64,000 bases of DNA from Sphingobacterium deserti (GCF_000757725.1 NZ_JJMU01000008.1:1-64000), one strand, 5' to 3'; positions 17,485 through 27,185 are shown, numbered from the stretch's first letter. The notes: a model not told the origin generated them from the sequence alone. Program-made: numbers and translations.

Positions 17485-18150
17485 ATGGCGGATTTTTCGA
17501 AACAACTTAGTAAGTATATGCCGGAAGCTGCGGCACCTATCATTTCTGCTTGGATCAATGATACCGCATGCCGGTTTCGCATATCACGAAGCCGACGGAC
17601 AAAGTTAGGTGATTATACCGCGCCGTTCCGAGGCGACACACACAAAATTTCGATTAACCACGACTTGAATACGTACGCGTTTCTGATCACGACAATTCAT
17701 GAATTTGCGCACTTAAAAACTTGGCAACAGTACAAAAACAAGGTAAAACCGCATGGCGCTGAATGGAAATTCAACTATAAGGAATTAATGCAGCCCTTCT
17801 TAAGGCTGGCTATATTTCCGGCAGATATTCAGGAAGCGATTGTGCGGTACATGGAAAATCCTGCGGCCTCAAGTTGCACAGACCTCAACTTGTATCGCAT
17901 ACTCCGGCGCTATGACGAAACCAGTGATACCGACTTGACAACCATCGAAGCCATTCTGGAGGGCAGTATTTTTAGTATAAAGGGTGGCCGGATATTTCAA
18001 AAAAAAGAACGATTGCGAAAACGATATAAATGCATTGAGCTAGCAACGGATAAAGTGTATCTCTTCCATCCGATTGCAGAGGTATTTCTTTTGCCGGGAG
18101 ATACTGTTCAAGCAGAAGACGGACGGCTTTTTAAACAGCGTATTGATTGA
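17485..18150 (+). CDS. SprT-like zinc metallopeptidase-domain protein
   Basis: Contains the SprT-type zinc site HEFAH (H72, E73, H76) after the segment TRSRRTKLGDY-like ISRSRRTKLGDY. The family is related to the eukaryotic Spartan protease, which removes DNA-protein crosslinks. The bacterial role is not settled. 221 residues from the ATG at 17485, which gives the family-like N-terminus MADFSKQLSKYMPE. A longer frame from 17425 exists, but an exact -7 element TAAGTTTG (17471-17478) lies inside it, favouring the shorter start. That leaves almost no leader. The C-terminal 100 residues are basic and mostly beta. It is adjacent to recN but divergent, so a repair link is only suggestive. Confidence 0.85.
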   Translation: MADFSKQLSKYMPEAAAPIISAWINDTACRFRISRSRRTKLGDYTAPFRGDTHKISINHDLNTYAFLITTIHEFAHLKTWQQYKNKVKPHGAEWKFNYKELMQPFLRLAIFPADIQEAIVRYMENPAASSCTDLNLYRILRRYDETSDTDLTTIEAILEGSIFSIKGGRIFQKKERLRKRYKCIELATDKVYLFHPIAEVFLLPGDTVQAEDGRLFKQRID

Positions 18151-18202
18151 CGTAACGAAGAACTTTATATATAGCAGCTTTTAACCCCTTTGACCAATAA
18201 AC

Positions 18203-19861
18203 ATGAACAAAAAAACACTTCTCATCTGCAGTGCGCTTCCCTTCCTTTTTGCCTGCCAGCAACAAGAGAAAAGTTACGACGCCACTAAGCTCGATAGTGT
18301 AGCACTATCAGCAATCACAGAAGAATCTTACAGTAACTATGTGAAGACACTTTCTTCCGATACCTTTCAAGGGCGGAAGCCATTTACCAAGGGTGATACG
18401 CTGACGGTTAATTATATTGAAGAGCAATTCAAGGCTTTGGGGTTAGAACCGGGCAATAATGGATCGTATTTTCAGGAAGTGCCTATGGTGGAAACTGCTT
18501 CCATGCCGGTACAAAAGTCGTTAACCTTTCGAGGAAAGGCAGGCAATGTCACCGCGGAATATCTTTCGGATTACGTCATTGGAAGTAGACGACAGCAGCC
18601 AGAGATCAACGTTTTGGAATCTGAGCTGGTTTTTGTGGGTTTTGGTATTGTGGCTCCAGAATATGGATGGAATGATTATGAAGGGATCGACGTCAAAGGA
18701 AAGACGGTTGTGGCGTTAGTTAGCGATCCGGGGCGGTATGATGATCAGCTATTCAAGGCAGATACGATGACGTACTACGGCCGCTGGACCTACAAGTATG
18801 AGGAAGCGGCACGGCAGGGTGCTACCGGCGTTCTTCTTATTCACGATACTGATGCTGCCAGCTATGGCTGGAACGTCGTGCGAAGCGGCTGGTCTGGACC
18901 GCAATTAAGTTTAGCTGAAAACACGAGCGAAGCGAAGGCGACGGCATTTGAGGGATGGATAAATAGTGCTACCGCGAAGAGGCTATTTACCCTGGCAGGC
19001 CAGCCTGCAGACATACAGGAACGCGCCAAGAAAAAAGGATTCAAAGCGGTAACGCTGGGCATTAGCACTTCGGTACAATTAAAAAATAACATTCGGAAAT
19101 CCAGCTCCAACAATGTGCTTGCAAAATTGCCGGGTACAAAGCGTGCGGATGAGGTAATCATATACAGTGCACACTGGGATCATTTAGGTATTGGCGAAGC
19201 GGTGAACGGCGACTCTATTTATAACGGCGCAATAGACAATGCTGCGGGCGTGTCCGCGTTGTTTGAAATGGCTAAGGCTTTTAAAGCCGCATCGGCAAAG
19301 CCCGAACGAACAATTGTTTTTTTAGCGGTTACTGCAGAGGAAGAAGGTCTGTTGGGGTCTGATTATTATGCGCAACATCCTGTCTTTCCGCTGCGCAAAA
19401 CTGTCGCAAATTTAAATATGGATGCCTTTAGCGCATTGGGAGCAACAAAGGACGTGTCTATCGTGGGACTCGGTCAAACAGAAATTGAGGATTATGTGCA
19501 ACGCTCGGCTGCTAAATTTGGCCGTACAATGCATGGAGAGGCCAATCCTTCTTCCGGCGGCTTTTATCGGTCAGATCATTTTAACTTTGTGAAAGTCGGC
19601 GTGCCCGGCCTTTTCATGGGTAGCGGTAGCGAACTGATTTCGACAGACTCTACCGCCAATGCAAACCGTAAAAAAGCGTTAGAAGGGCGTTACCATACGG
19701 TTGGCGATGAGGTGGATGAGCATTGGGACTTCGGGGGCATACTGGAAGACATACGCTTGTTTTTCGACATTGGGTATACGATGAGTATGGAGAAAACGTT
19801 CCCAACATTTAAAAAGCAATCAGAATTTAAAGAAATAAGCGACAAGCGACTGGCAAAATAG
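18203..19861 (+). CDS. Secreted lipoprotein M28 zinc peptidase with PA domain
   Basis: Lipoprotein (LFAC, Cys18) exported to the envelope. Residues about 120-290 correspond to a protease-associated insert (VFVGFGIVAPEYGWNDYEGI). The M28 aminopeptidase core follows, with zinc and catalytic residues H324 (SAHWDHLG), D345 (GAIDNAAG), E379/E380 (TAEEEGLLG), D407 (NMDA) and H459 (RSDHF). All are present, so an active di-zinc exopeptidase is likely, releasing N-terminal amino acids from peptides. 552 residues, normal. It begins 52 bases after the SprT-like gene on the same strand and may be cotranscribed. Confidence 0.94.
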   Translation: MNKKTLLICSALPFLFACQQQEKSYDATKLDSVALSAITEESYSNYVKTLSSDTFQGRKPFTKGDTLTVNYIEEQFKALGLEPGNNGSYFQEVPMVETASMPVQKSLTFRGKAGNVTAEYLSDYVIGSRRQQPEINVLESELVFVGFGIVAPEYGWNDYEGIDVKGKTVVALVSDPGRYDDQLFKADTMTYYGRWTYKYEEAARQGATGVLLIHDTDAASYGWNVVRSGWSGPQLSLAENTSEAKATAFEGWINSATAKRLFTLAGQPADIQERAKKKGFKAVTLGISTSVQLKNNIRKSSSNNVLAKLPGTKRADEVIIYSAHWDHLGIGEAVNGDSIYNGAIDNAAGVSALFEMAKAFKAASAKPERTIVFLAVTAEEEGLLGSDYYAQHPVFPLRKTVANLNMDAFSALGATKDVSIVGLGQTEIEDYVQRSAAKFGRTMHGEANPSSGGFYRSDHFNFVKVGVPGLFMGSGSELISTDSTANANRKKALEGRYHTVGDEVDEHWDFGGILEDIRLFFDIGYTMSMEKTFPTFKKQSEFKEISDKRLAK

Positions 19862-19971
19862 TACCTTTGTCAGGGCAACTTCAATTTTGTCCAGCAGCAA
19901 GCGTATCCATGTGCGAAAGCTGTATTTTAGAGAAGAGATATTGTACAATTATTTTAATTTATTTAAACGGA

Positions 19972-20391
19972 ATGAAACATCTACATTCGACCCTAGCCAT
20001 CGTATTATTGCTGGCTTTAGTGATTGCTATTGTAATTACCCTTTCAAATTATTTAGGAAACAAAGCCTATAACCGCAAAGTTGCGCTAATTGGTTTTATA
20101 TCTGCCCACCTGCAATTACTTGTCGGATTAATTATCTATTTCGTATCGCCATTAGGCATACAGTCCTTTTCTGGCGAAAACATGAAAAACAGTTTGTCGC
20201 GTTTGTATTTTTTGGAACATCCATTGATTATGATTATCGCTATTGTATTAATTAGCGTAGGTTATATTAAATCTAAGAAGATTGCCGATGCGAAGAAAGC
20301 AAACCAAACAGTTTTGATTTTCTACATCATTGGTTTAATTCTGATCCTTTCAAGAATTCCATGGAGCACCTGGTCGCTTTTTAACGGTTAA
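19972..20391 (+). CDS. Small four-helix membrane protein (cytochrome-b-like annotation in relatives)
   Basis: 139 residues from the ATG at 19972, with four hydrophobic segments at about 5-25, 38-60, 82-102 and 115-133. This resembles a group of small Bacteroidota membrane proteins often labelled cytochrome b, but I cannot point to a haem-binding pair with confidence: H3 and H82 are the only obvious candidates besides H47. The frame could be extended upstream to 19867, but that part is cysteine-rich and unlike a membrane protein start. An exact -7 element TACCTTTG at 19862-19869 would give a leader of about 100 bases. A strong terminator follows. Confidence 0.75.
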   Translation: MKHLHSTLAIVLLLALVIAIVITLSNYLGNKAYNRKVALIGFISAHLQLLVGLIIYFVSPLGIQSFSGENMKNSLSRLYFLEHPLIMIIAIVLISVGYIKSKKIADAKKANQTVLIFYIIGLILILSRIPWSTWSLFNG

Positions 20392-20412
20392 AAAGACACT
20401 TACTACTATACG

Positions 20413-20447
20413 GAAAGCCCAAATTGAACGATTTGGGCTTTCCTCTT
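20413..20447 (+). terminator. Terminator of the four-helix membrane protein gene
   Basis: Perfect 12-base stem GAAAGCCCAAAT/ATTTGGGCTTTC with a six-base loop, followed by CTCTTTTATT. Confidence 0.88.
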
Positions 20448-20512
20448 TTATTGCGATGGCGTCGCTTTACATTTTTATACTATAATTGCGGAATGCCGCT
20501 GAAAAGTAAGTG

Positions 20513-20549
20513 ACAAAAAAAAGCTAATCATTGATCAACGATTAGCTTT
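20513..20549 (-). terminator. Terminator of the 86-residue membrane protein gene
   Basis: Perfect 10-base stem AAAGCTAATC/GATTAGCTTT with a 10-base loop. Read on the minus strand it runs into eight T. Confidence 0.88.
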
Positions 20550-20572
20550 GTCTATTTTTTTTAAAACAGAGA

Positions 20573-20833
20573 CTAGTATCTGTTTTTTCCAAATCCTAAT
20601 ATTCCAAACACAACTTTGAACGCGATGATGGTTGCTACCACCATGGCTAAGTTAGCGATCAATGAAAACATAAACGTAAATTGATCTAAAGCAGGAAGAA
20701 CATCAGGAACAAATCTGATGAATACTCCAACTAAACCAATCACGATCGCGACAGTCAACGTAACATAATATTCCGTGCGGTTTGCGTTATTATCTGTTTT
20801 CTTTGCTGGTCTTTGAGGCGCTGTATTTTCCAT
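20573..20833 (-). CDS. Small two-helix membrane protein, unknown function (86 aa)
   Basis: Polar N-terminus of about 20 residues (ENTAPQRPAKKTDNNANRT), then two hydrophobic helices (about 23-43 and 52-78), ending in a basic GFGKNRY. No catalytic motif or cysteine. I do not recognise a named family, although small proteins of this layout are common in Sphingobacteriaceae. It has its own promoter (exact TACATTTG with TTG 20 bases upstream) and terminator, so it is a monocistronic unit and very probably a real gene. Confidence 0.8.
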   Translation of the reverse strand: MENTAPQRPAKKTDNNANRTEYYVTLTVAIVIGLVGVFIRFVPDVLPALDQFTFMFSLIANLAMVVATIIAFKVVFGILGFGKNRY

Positions 20834-20860
20834 ATCAGTCTAAAATCTTTTTATACAGGG

Positions 20861-20891
20861 CAAATGTACGGAAGAAATAGTCAAAAGTCAA
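20861..20891 (-). promoter_or_regulatory. Promoter of the 86-residue membrane protein gene
   Basis: On the minus strand, TACATTTG (20861-20868) and TTG (20889-20891) are separated by 20 bases, a full match to the Bacteroidota promoter. It lies 27 bases before the ATG at 20833. Confidence 0.7.
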
Positions 20892-21040
20892 ACATAAAAA
20901 CCCAAAAATGGTCTGCTCTACTGCTGTGGTTAACCTTGATAGCAACGACAGTAGATCGGTCGTGCATTCGTCAAACTTGGGAAGTAAAGTATATGAAACA
21001 AACAAATTTTACCTAATATTGCAAAAAGAACAATTGAATC

Positions 21041-21574
21041 GTGACGCGAGTACGCTATATATTTTTTTTCCTCGTATGCTCTGTGGTGTTAGCAAAGGCA
21101 CAGCCTCAGCGCATAGGTAATTTTATCGTAAAGGAAAACCTGACGCAAAATGGCAAGTTGGCTATTATCGCTGTGGATACTGCTGATCAGCCGCTTGAAA
21201 ATATCAATGGTACTTTCGTCTTTAATCTAAACGGATTTGAACAGGATTTATCTTTTCACGATGGTGTGGCCGTGGTGAAACACCCTTTAGCATCGTCCAC
21301 CTTTGTCTTCTTTAAACATAAAAATCAGGAAAGTTCGGTCGGTAAACTGTATTATATACATAAGTCTGATCAAGCGCTAAAACCGTTCAAAATTAGTGGT
21401 CTCCTCCTCTTAATTATCCCCGGCGCGCTATTACTGGCGGGCTACCTATTTAAACGTTTCCTGACTGTCCTCGTTATCTTAGCCATTATATACGGCTATT
21501 TCCATTATTCGAAAGGTCTGGACTTAGGGAAAATTATTGAAACGATATTTGCAGGTATTAAAGGCTTTCTTTAA
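21041..21574 (+). CDS. Exported membrane-anchored protein, unknown function (177 aa, GTG start)
   Basis: The frame opens with GTG at 21041; no ATG lies close upstream. Residues 1-21 form a signal peptide ending in AKAQ. A beta-rich periplasmic domain of about 90 residues follows (ENINGTFVFNLNGFEQDL), then two adjacent membrane helices (about 118-150) and a short amphipathic end. The layout, an immunoglobulin-like or transthyretin-like domain tied to the inner membrane, is only suggestive. I do not recognise the family. Its stop overlaps the end of convergent tamL by 4 bases. Confidence 0.72.
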   Translation: MTRVRYIFFFLVCSVVLAKAQPQRIGNFIVKENLTQNGKLAIIAVDTADQPLENINGTFVFNLNGFEQDLSFHDGVAVVKHPLASSTFVFFKHKNQESSVGKLYYIHKSDQALKPFKISGLLLLIIPGALLLAGYLFKRFLTVLVILAIIYGYFHYSKGLDLGKIIETIFAGIKGFL

Positions 21575-23931
21575 AAGGGAAGGCCTACGCTGAAGTTGTA
21601 TTGGATAAAATTATAGCGATCTGGCCTCCGTGCTTCATAGAATTCCCTCTTAAATTCCGTTGCGTTAAAAAACTCTTTAATCACCCATTGATCACTTCCT
21701 TCAAACTGTGGATCTTTTAGTTTAAGACCTGCATCTAGGCGGATCATAAAATAGTCCATATCCAATCGTAGTCCAAACCCCGTGCCTAGCGCAATTTGTG
21801 ACAGGAATTTATCGGCTCTAAATGTGCCTTCGCCGGAAGTGGTAAATTCATTGTCGCGAAGCAGCCAGATATTTCCAGCGTCCAGAAAGGTTGCACCATT
21901 TAATTTAGCACCTAAAAATTTGTTGAGCAAGCGAAATCGATATTCAGCGTTAGCCTCAAGCTTGACCTCCCCGAGTTGATCTAGGTTACGCAGATTCAAG
22001 CGCAGCTGTTCATTTTGGAGACCACGGCGATCGTAATTCCCAGGCCCGAGTGTGCGCGCCTGCCAAGCACGAATGCCATTCATCCCACCGCCGTAGAAGC
22101 TTTTTTCAAAAATCAACAACTGTGAATTGTTTCCATAAGGTACTGCAATACCACCGTTAAATCGAAGGACGAACTGTTTATTTCCGGAAAGGTGTTTGTA
22201 CCAACGGTAGTCTACTTCCGCTTTTGCATACTGTAAATAAGGTACACCAAACAGCAATTTTTCGCCTTCTGGAGACGAATTAAATTTAAATAGATTCGCT
22301 GCCATTCCGAGTAGATTTCCGCTACTTTCCAAGCCTACACGGAAGTAATTGAAATCTTCCAAACGAAGAAGGCGCTTGGCATTATAGGTGAAAGCATATT
22401 GCGCACCCAAGCCAAAATACTCGCGGTTGTTACTACGAATATACAGGCGGTAACCCTCTTCCTCTAGCCTGCGTGCGAAGTCCTCGTTCAAACGCCCCTG
22501 CCTATACTCGATTGAAATGGGGGTCAAACTGTGTTGGGCATGCACATCACTATACCATATATAATTTAACGTGTTTGTGAAATATCGGTTTGAGTACGTC
22601 CCATCTTGCTGAAAGAGTTGCACCGTGCTGGAAAACGTTGTGCGTGGCAATCCATAGGTGCCTGTGCTGGAGTTTTCAAAAGGCGTCATCAGGCGTGGAA
22701 CGACCAGGTTTACACCAATCTGAAAGTCATTATTAAAGATTTTGCTTGCTAAATTTCCATCCAAACGGGGATCAAACAATACGCCATACCTTAATTTAAC
22801 TTCCAATTGTTCGGCACCGCCAAACACATTTCGATGCGAAAAGGTATTCCCGACGTTGAAACCACTCATCCCTGAACTAAATGTGAACTCTCCTTCCACC
22901 TGATTTGCCATGACCGGCCTCGGCGTTAGTTCATAAGCAACATGGAGCCTATTGGAATCTACCTTTTGGTAGTTTATTTTTACGTTCCGAAAGCCATTCA
23001 TTTCATAAAGCCTATCATAGGCTTGAATTTCCTTTTTCAGATTATAGCGCATACCTGGCCGGATATACATGTAGCGAGCCATCGGAGCGAGTTTAAATCG
23101 TCCGGTTTCATCTTTATACCGAATGTTTAATTTGGAATGATATAAAGCTTTTGGCTTTCCGTTCCCAGCTTGACCATAAGGGAGACGGACCGTTGCAGAC
23201 ACGCTGTCAATATAATAGATAACATGTTTGCTATTTTCCGAAGGATTTTGAATATCGACCTGAAGGTTTGCTTGCTTTGCCACCGTGTTGGTATCTATTC
23301 CGACGCGCATGTATTGCCGCAGATATTCGTAATAACCATATTCTTTCAATTTGTTATACAACCGCTCGCGTTCATCCAGCAAATCTCCGCTATTGAATTG
23401 CGCTCCAGGCTTAGCCTTGGAATAAGGCAAAACCGACCTGCTGTAAATTGAATCAATCACAGGATCTGTCGCTTGGTGTGTGATATTTCCATACCGAAAA
23501 GGTTGCCCTAAAGCCACATTAAACTGCAGGGTCGCTTTTTTCTTCCTAACAATTGCATGTGGTTCTACTACAGCATTGAAATAGCCACGCGTTTGGAGGA
23601 ATCGATTGATTTGGTTGGCGGATAGTTCCACCAGTGAAGAATCAAGCACATGCGGTGCTTCGCCTACATTTCGTATGCCGTCTCGTTTGTATTTTCCATC
23701 TTTCGTATTAAACCAATTATAGATGGTTAGGTTTAAGCGCGAATTTGGCTTCACTTCGGTTGATATGTATGCAGATGCTTCCTCTTTAAGCTGCGGGGAA
23801 ACGCCTTCCATTGCTACCTCGGTTACCAGCGCTTGGTCATCGTCTAAATACTTCGCAGAGCGGCAGGATGCTAGAATTAGCAACAAAAGCGTTATACTTG
23901 CAAAGGCAACAAAAATATCTTTTTTAATCAT
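21571..23931 (-). CDS. tamL: TamL, lipidated TamA/Omp85-family outer-membrane assembly protein
   Basis: Lipoprotein signal with LILASC (Cys23), then periplasmic POTRA-like repeats to about residue 400, and a C-terminal 16-strand-type barrel. The barrel carries the Omp85 lid motif neighbourhood (FYGGGMNGIRAWQARTLGPG) and ends in aromatic NFSVGLPF. 786 residues. A lipid anchor on a TamA-like Omp85 protein is the feature of Bacteroidota TamL, which works with TamB in outer-membrane protein or lipid transport. No tamB is seen in this window. It is divergent from the SpoU methyltransferase gene with only 6 bases between start codons, so the promoters overlap the coding regions. Confidence 0.9.
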   Translation of the reverse strand: MIKKDIFVAFASITLLLLILASCRSAKYLDDDQALVTEVAMEGVSPQLKEEASAYISTEVKPNSRLNLTIYNWFNTKDGKYKRDGIRNVGEAPHVLDSSLVELSANQINRFLQTRGYFNAVVEPHAIVRKKKATLQFNVALGQPFRYGNITHQATDPVIDSIYSRSVLPYSKAKPGAQFNSGDLLDERERLYNKLKEYGYYEYLRQYMRVGIDTNTVAKQANLQVDIQNPSENSKHVIYYIDSVSATVRLPYGQAGNGKPKALYHSKLNIRYKDETGRFKLAPMARYMYIRPGMRYNLKKEIQAYDRLYEMNGFRNVKINYQKVDSNRLHVAYELTPRPVMANQVEGEFTFSSGMSGFNVGNTFSHRNVFGGAEQLEVKLRYGVLFDPRLDGNLASKIFNNDFQIGVNLVVPRLMTPFENSSTGTYGLPRTTFSSTVQLFQQDGTYSNRYFTNTLNYIWYSDVHAQHSLTPISIEYRQGRLNEDFARRLEEEGYRLYIRSNNREYFGLGAQYAFTYNAKRLLRLEDFNYFRVGLESSGNLLGMAANLFKFNSSPEGEKLLFGVPYLQYAKAEVDYRWYKHLSGNKQFVLRFNGGIAVPYGNNSQLLIFEKSFYGGGMNGIRAWQARTLGPGNYDRRGLQNEQLRLNLRNLDQLGEVKLEANAEYRFRLLNKFLGAKLNGATFLDAGNIWLLRDNEFTTSGEGTFRADKFLSQIALGTGFGLRLDMDYFMIRLDAGLKLKDPQFEGSDQWVIKEFFNATEFKREFYEARRPDRYNFIQYNFSVGLPF

Positions 23932-23937
23932 TAAGCG

Positions 23938-24693
23938 ATGTTATCAAAGGCACAAATCAGTTTAGTAACGTCATTGCAGCATAAAAAATTCCGCAAACAA
24001 CACGGTCTTTTTCTGGTGGAGGGCATAAAGTCCGTCTTGGAATTTACTTCATCCAATTATCATATCCATAGCGTATTCAGCACCGCGGAAGCTCTGGCAA
24101 AAATGCCTAATTTACCGCAGAAAATAAAATGTGTGGAAGTCAGTAATGCTGAATTTCATAAAATTTCTACATTGACCAATCCGCAAGGGATTTTAGCCTT
24201 GATTCATTTACCCGAAGAAGATGCCTTTGATTGGAATACCATTCGTAATGAGCATAGTCTACTGCTAGACGATATTCAAGATCCAGGAAATTTGGGCACG
24301 ATCATCCGAACGGCGGAATGGTTTGGCATACGGCAGCTTATCTGCTCCCAGGGCACGGTAGATGCGTACAACCCCAAAGTGGTGCAAGCAACGATGGGTT
24401 CGCTCGCGCGGATCAAAATTGCATATACCAATTTACCCGATTTTATTGCGCACGCAAAGCTACCCACTTACGGTGCTGTTTTGGATGGTCGATCAATTTA
24501 TACGACGGCCTTCGGAAATGCGGGACTCATTATTATGGGGAATGAAGGCAATGGAATCAGCCATGCTTTGCTGGAACGTGTTGAACACCCCGTCACAATA
24601 CCTCGCGTGGGCAACGCAGAATCACTAAATGTGGCTGTCGCAACGACGATTTTCTGTTCCGAACTGACACGGCAATCTTTAGCTAGAAAATAA
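23938..24693 (+). CDS. TrmH/SpoU-family RNA 2'-O-methyltransferase
   Basis: 251 residues. An N-terminal substrate-binding domain (KFRKQHGLFLVEGIKSV) is followed by the SPOUT knot with its three motifs: LDDIQDPGNLGTIIRTAEWF, LIIMGNEGNGIS and IPRVGNAESLNVAVATTI. These give the S-adenosylmethionine pocket and catalytic Arg/Asn. The substrate is probably a 23S rRNA or tRNA ribose; the exact site cannot be read. It diverges from tamL and is followed after 2 bases by the MFS gene, which is therefore likely cotranscribed. Confidence 0.94.
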   Translation: MLSKAQISLVTSLQHKKFRKQHGLFLVEGIKSVLEFTSSNYHIHSVFSTAEALAKMPNLPQKIKCVEVSNAEFHKISTLTNPQGILALIHLPEEDAFDWNTIRNEHSLLLDDIQDPGNLGTIIRTAEWFGIRQLICSQGTVDAYNPKVVQATMGSLARIKIAYTNLPDFIAHAKLPTYGAVLDGRSIYTTAFGNAGLIIMGNEGNGISHALLERVEHPVTIPRVGNAESLNVAVATTIFCSELTRQSLARK

Positions 24694-24695
24694 CG

Positions 24696-25868
24696 GTGGA
24701 CGAATCTAAGTCGATATATACATTACCTTTTGCCCTGCTATGCATGAGCTCGCTTCTTTTTTCTGCGAGCTTTAACATGATCATTCCTGAGCTTCCGAAC
24801 CATCTCAGTAAAATGGGCGGGGGCGAACACAAAGGGCTAATTATTGCGCTTTTCACCTTGACGGCAGGTATTTCACGACCGTTTAGCGGAAAGCTAACGG
24901 ATCGTTGGGGTCGTGTGCCTGTGATGGCGGTAGGCTCTGTGGTTTGCTTTGTCTGTGGCTTCCTCTATCCGGTGATCAGCTCTGTTGCCTTGTTTTTCTT
25001 GCTTCGCTCAGTACATGGCTTCTCTACAGGCTTTAAGCCAACCGCTACATCAGCCTATGTTGCTGATATCATCCCGCAAAATCGCTGGGGGGAAGCATTG
25101 GGCATGCATGGATTATGCTTTAGCATCGGCGGTGCTATAGGTCCAGCGGTGGGAAGCTATATCGCCCAGAATTATGGAATTAATCCGATGTTTTATAGCT
25201 CATCGCTGTTTGCTATGCTCTCGATTGTCATTGTGATCAATATGCGCGAGACCTTACAAAATAAAGAACGGTTTTCTACCTCTATGCTAAAAATCAAGCG
25301 TAACGAAATACTGGAATGGCGGGTGCTGCCCGCAGCCATCGTGACGCTTTTGTCCTATTCCGGATATGGCGTTATATTAACTCTAATACCAGACTGGAGC
25401 GAGCATCTTGGAATAGGCAACAAAGGCCTTTTTTTCACTGCCTATACGCTGTCCTCGATCCTGATACGGTTTGTATCAGGCAAGGTAGCGGATCGTTATG
25501 GACGAATCCACGTCATGATCGTAGGGCTTTTCATTGTCGCTATTGCGGTACTATGTATCGGGATAGGGGACTCTATTGAAGGCCTGATCACGGGGGCGAT
25601 TATTTACGGGATCGGCACTGGTATCCTCTCTCCTGCTGTGAACGCCTGGACGATTGACCTCAGCTTACCCCAACACCGTGGTAAAGCGATGGCGACTATG
25701 TACATTGCGCTGGAAGTGGGCATAGGCGGCGGCGCACTCCTAGCGGGTTATGTTTACAGCGATAACTTAACACGTATACCCACTATTTTCCTGGTCAATA
25801 GCCTCATCATATCAATTGCTTTCTTCTACGTTATTTTTTGGAATCAGAAAAACAAAAGAACAACTTAA
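24696..25868 (+). CDS. Major facilitator superfamily transporter
   Basis: 390 residues with about 12 hydrophobic segments. It shows the MFS loop 2-3 motif GKLTDRWGRVPVMAVG (about 65-80) and its second-half copy SGKVADRYGRIHVM, plus a cytoplasmic central loop near residue 190. The substrate is unknown; the form resembles drug or metabolite:proton antiporters. The start is GTG at 24696, 2 bases after the methyltransferase stop. A shorter start at an internal ATG would lose part of helix 1. The AI-2E-family gene follows after 24 bases. Confidence 0.9.
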   Translation: MDESKSIYTLPFALLCMSSLLFSASFNMIIPELPNHLSKMGGGEHKGLIIALFTLTAGISRPFSGKLTDRWGRVPVMAVGSVVCFVCGFLYPVISSVALFFLLRSVHGFSTGFKPTATSAYVADIIPQNRWGEALGMHGLCFSIGGAIGPAVGSYIAQNYGINPMFYSSSLFAMLSIVIVINMRETLQNKERFSTSMLKIKRNEILEWRVLPAAIVTLLSYSGYGVILTLIPDWSEHLGIGNKGLFFTAYTLSSILIRFVSGKVADRYGRIHVMIVGLFIVAIAVLCIGIGDSIEGLITGAIIYGIGTGILSPAVNAWTIDLSLPQHRGKAMATMYIALEVGIGGGALLAGYVYSDNLTRIPTIFLVNSLIISIAFFYVIFWNQKNKRTT

Positions 25869-25892
25869 TTGTTGTTTGAAAAAACATTTTTG

Positions 25893-27185
25893 ATGGAAAA
25901 TAATTCAAAGAAATTTCCCTACGCTCTGGATTTGGCGGCGAGTCTTTTAGCGATGGCGTTGCTGTTGGGATTTATGTATGCAACGGAGACCGTGCTGGTG
26001 CCTTTACTGTTCGCGATTTTGATTGCGATTTCTTTGTACCCCATGGCCCGTTTGTTTGAACGGATGCGCCTAGGCAAGGCTACCGCGGCGATACTTTCTG
26101 TCATTGTGGCCATTGCGGTACTGTATGTTATCGGTTGGTTTATCGTTCACCAAAGCATAATAATCGGTAAAGATGCCACGGCGATTACGGATAAGGTGAT
26201 GTCGGTGCTCGACCGCGCACAACGCTGGGCAGAGGACTCGTTCGGTATTCAGCGCAGCGCTGTGATGGATCAACTGCGTGATCAGGGCAACAAGATGATG
26301 TCTAACGCGGGTACAATGGCTTCTGCAACCTTCGGATCGATCGGAAATATTTTGGCGGGAGCCGTACTGGTTCCTTTATTTGCCTTTTTTCTTCTGTATT
26401 ACCGTGATTTCTTTCGGGAATTTTTTTTCAAAGCATTCAAGAGCGTACCGCAGTCAAAGGTGCACGAAACCTTGAATAAAATCTACTATGTTGTACAAAG
26501 CTATCTATTGGGCTTGGTAACCGTAATGGGAATTGTGGCTATTCTTAATACCGTAGGTCTGATGGTTATGGGCATTGAATATGCTTGGTTCTTCGGTACA
26601 TTAGCTTCGCTACTGATGTTATTGCCTTACATTGGAATTGCGATTGGCTCCATCTTACCTGCCTTGTTCGCACTGGCCGTTAAGGACAGCGCTTGGTATG
26701 CCGTAGGTGTTATTGCCTGGTTTCAGGTGGTGCAATTTTTGGAAGGAAATGTTATTACGCCAAATATAGTAGGGAGCAAGGTGAGCATTAACCCGTTGAT
26801 GGCTATTATTGCCATTTTGCTGGGCGGCATGTTATTTGGATTATCTGGATTAATCTTGGCTTTACCCCTCACGGCCACGATCAAAGTGCTATTTGACGCT
26901 ATACCATCCATGCAAGCTTTTGGCTTTCTTATCGGCGAGCCGGAAAAGGAGCATTTGAAAATAAATGCTACGCAGGAGTTGCTTATCAAATGGGGCGTCG
27001 TGCGCAAGCCTAAAATGGAGAAAAAAGTGAAGATAGATGTTGAAATAGATACCGATGATCCGACCGCGCCCACCAAGGTTCACTATAAGGAAATTCACGA
27101 ATCTGAAATTAATCCTTTCGAGGAATCGCCTGAAAAGGAAAAAGGTTTTGGGGCGGAAAAGGGAAAAGATACTAAACGCGACTAG
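25893..27185 (+). CDS. AI-2E transporter-family (PerM-like) membrane protein
   Basis: 430 residues from the ATG at 25893 (a TTG eight codons earlier is less likely). It has the paired N-terminal helices, a periplasmic helical region (about 90-150), and C-terminal helices with the family patterns LLMLLPYIGIAIGSILPA and LEGNVITPNIVGSKV. Members export small molecules or act as Na+/H+ antiporters; the substrate here is not known. The C-terminal 60 residues are charged and probably cytoplasmic (KEKGFGAEKGKDTKRD). Last gene of the methyltransferase-MFS run, overlapping convergent holA by 4 bases. Confidence 0.92.
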   Translation: MENNSKKFPYALDLAASLLAMALLLGFMYATETVLVPLLFAILIAISLYPMARLFERMRLGKATAAILSVIVAIAVLYVIGWFIVHQSIIIGKDATAITDKVMSVLDRAQRWAEDSFGIQRSAVMDQLRDQGNKMMSNAGTMASATFGSIGNILAGAVLVPLFAFFLLYYRDFFREFFFKAFKSVPQSKVHETLNKIYYVVQSYLLGLVTVMGIVAILNTVGLMVMGIEYAWFFGTLASLLMLLPYIGIAIGSILPALFALAVKDSAWYAVGVIAWFQVVQFLEGNVITPNIVGSKVSINPLMAIIAILLGGMLFGLSGLILALPLTATIKVLFDAIPSMQAFGFLIGEPEKEHLKINATQELLIKWGVVRKPKMEKKVKIDVEIDTDDPTAPTKVHYKEIHESEINPFEESPEKEKGFGAEKGKDTKRD

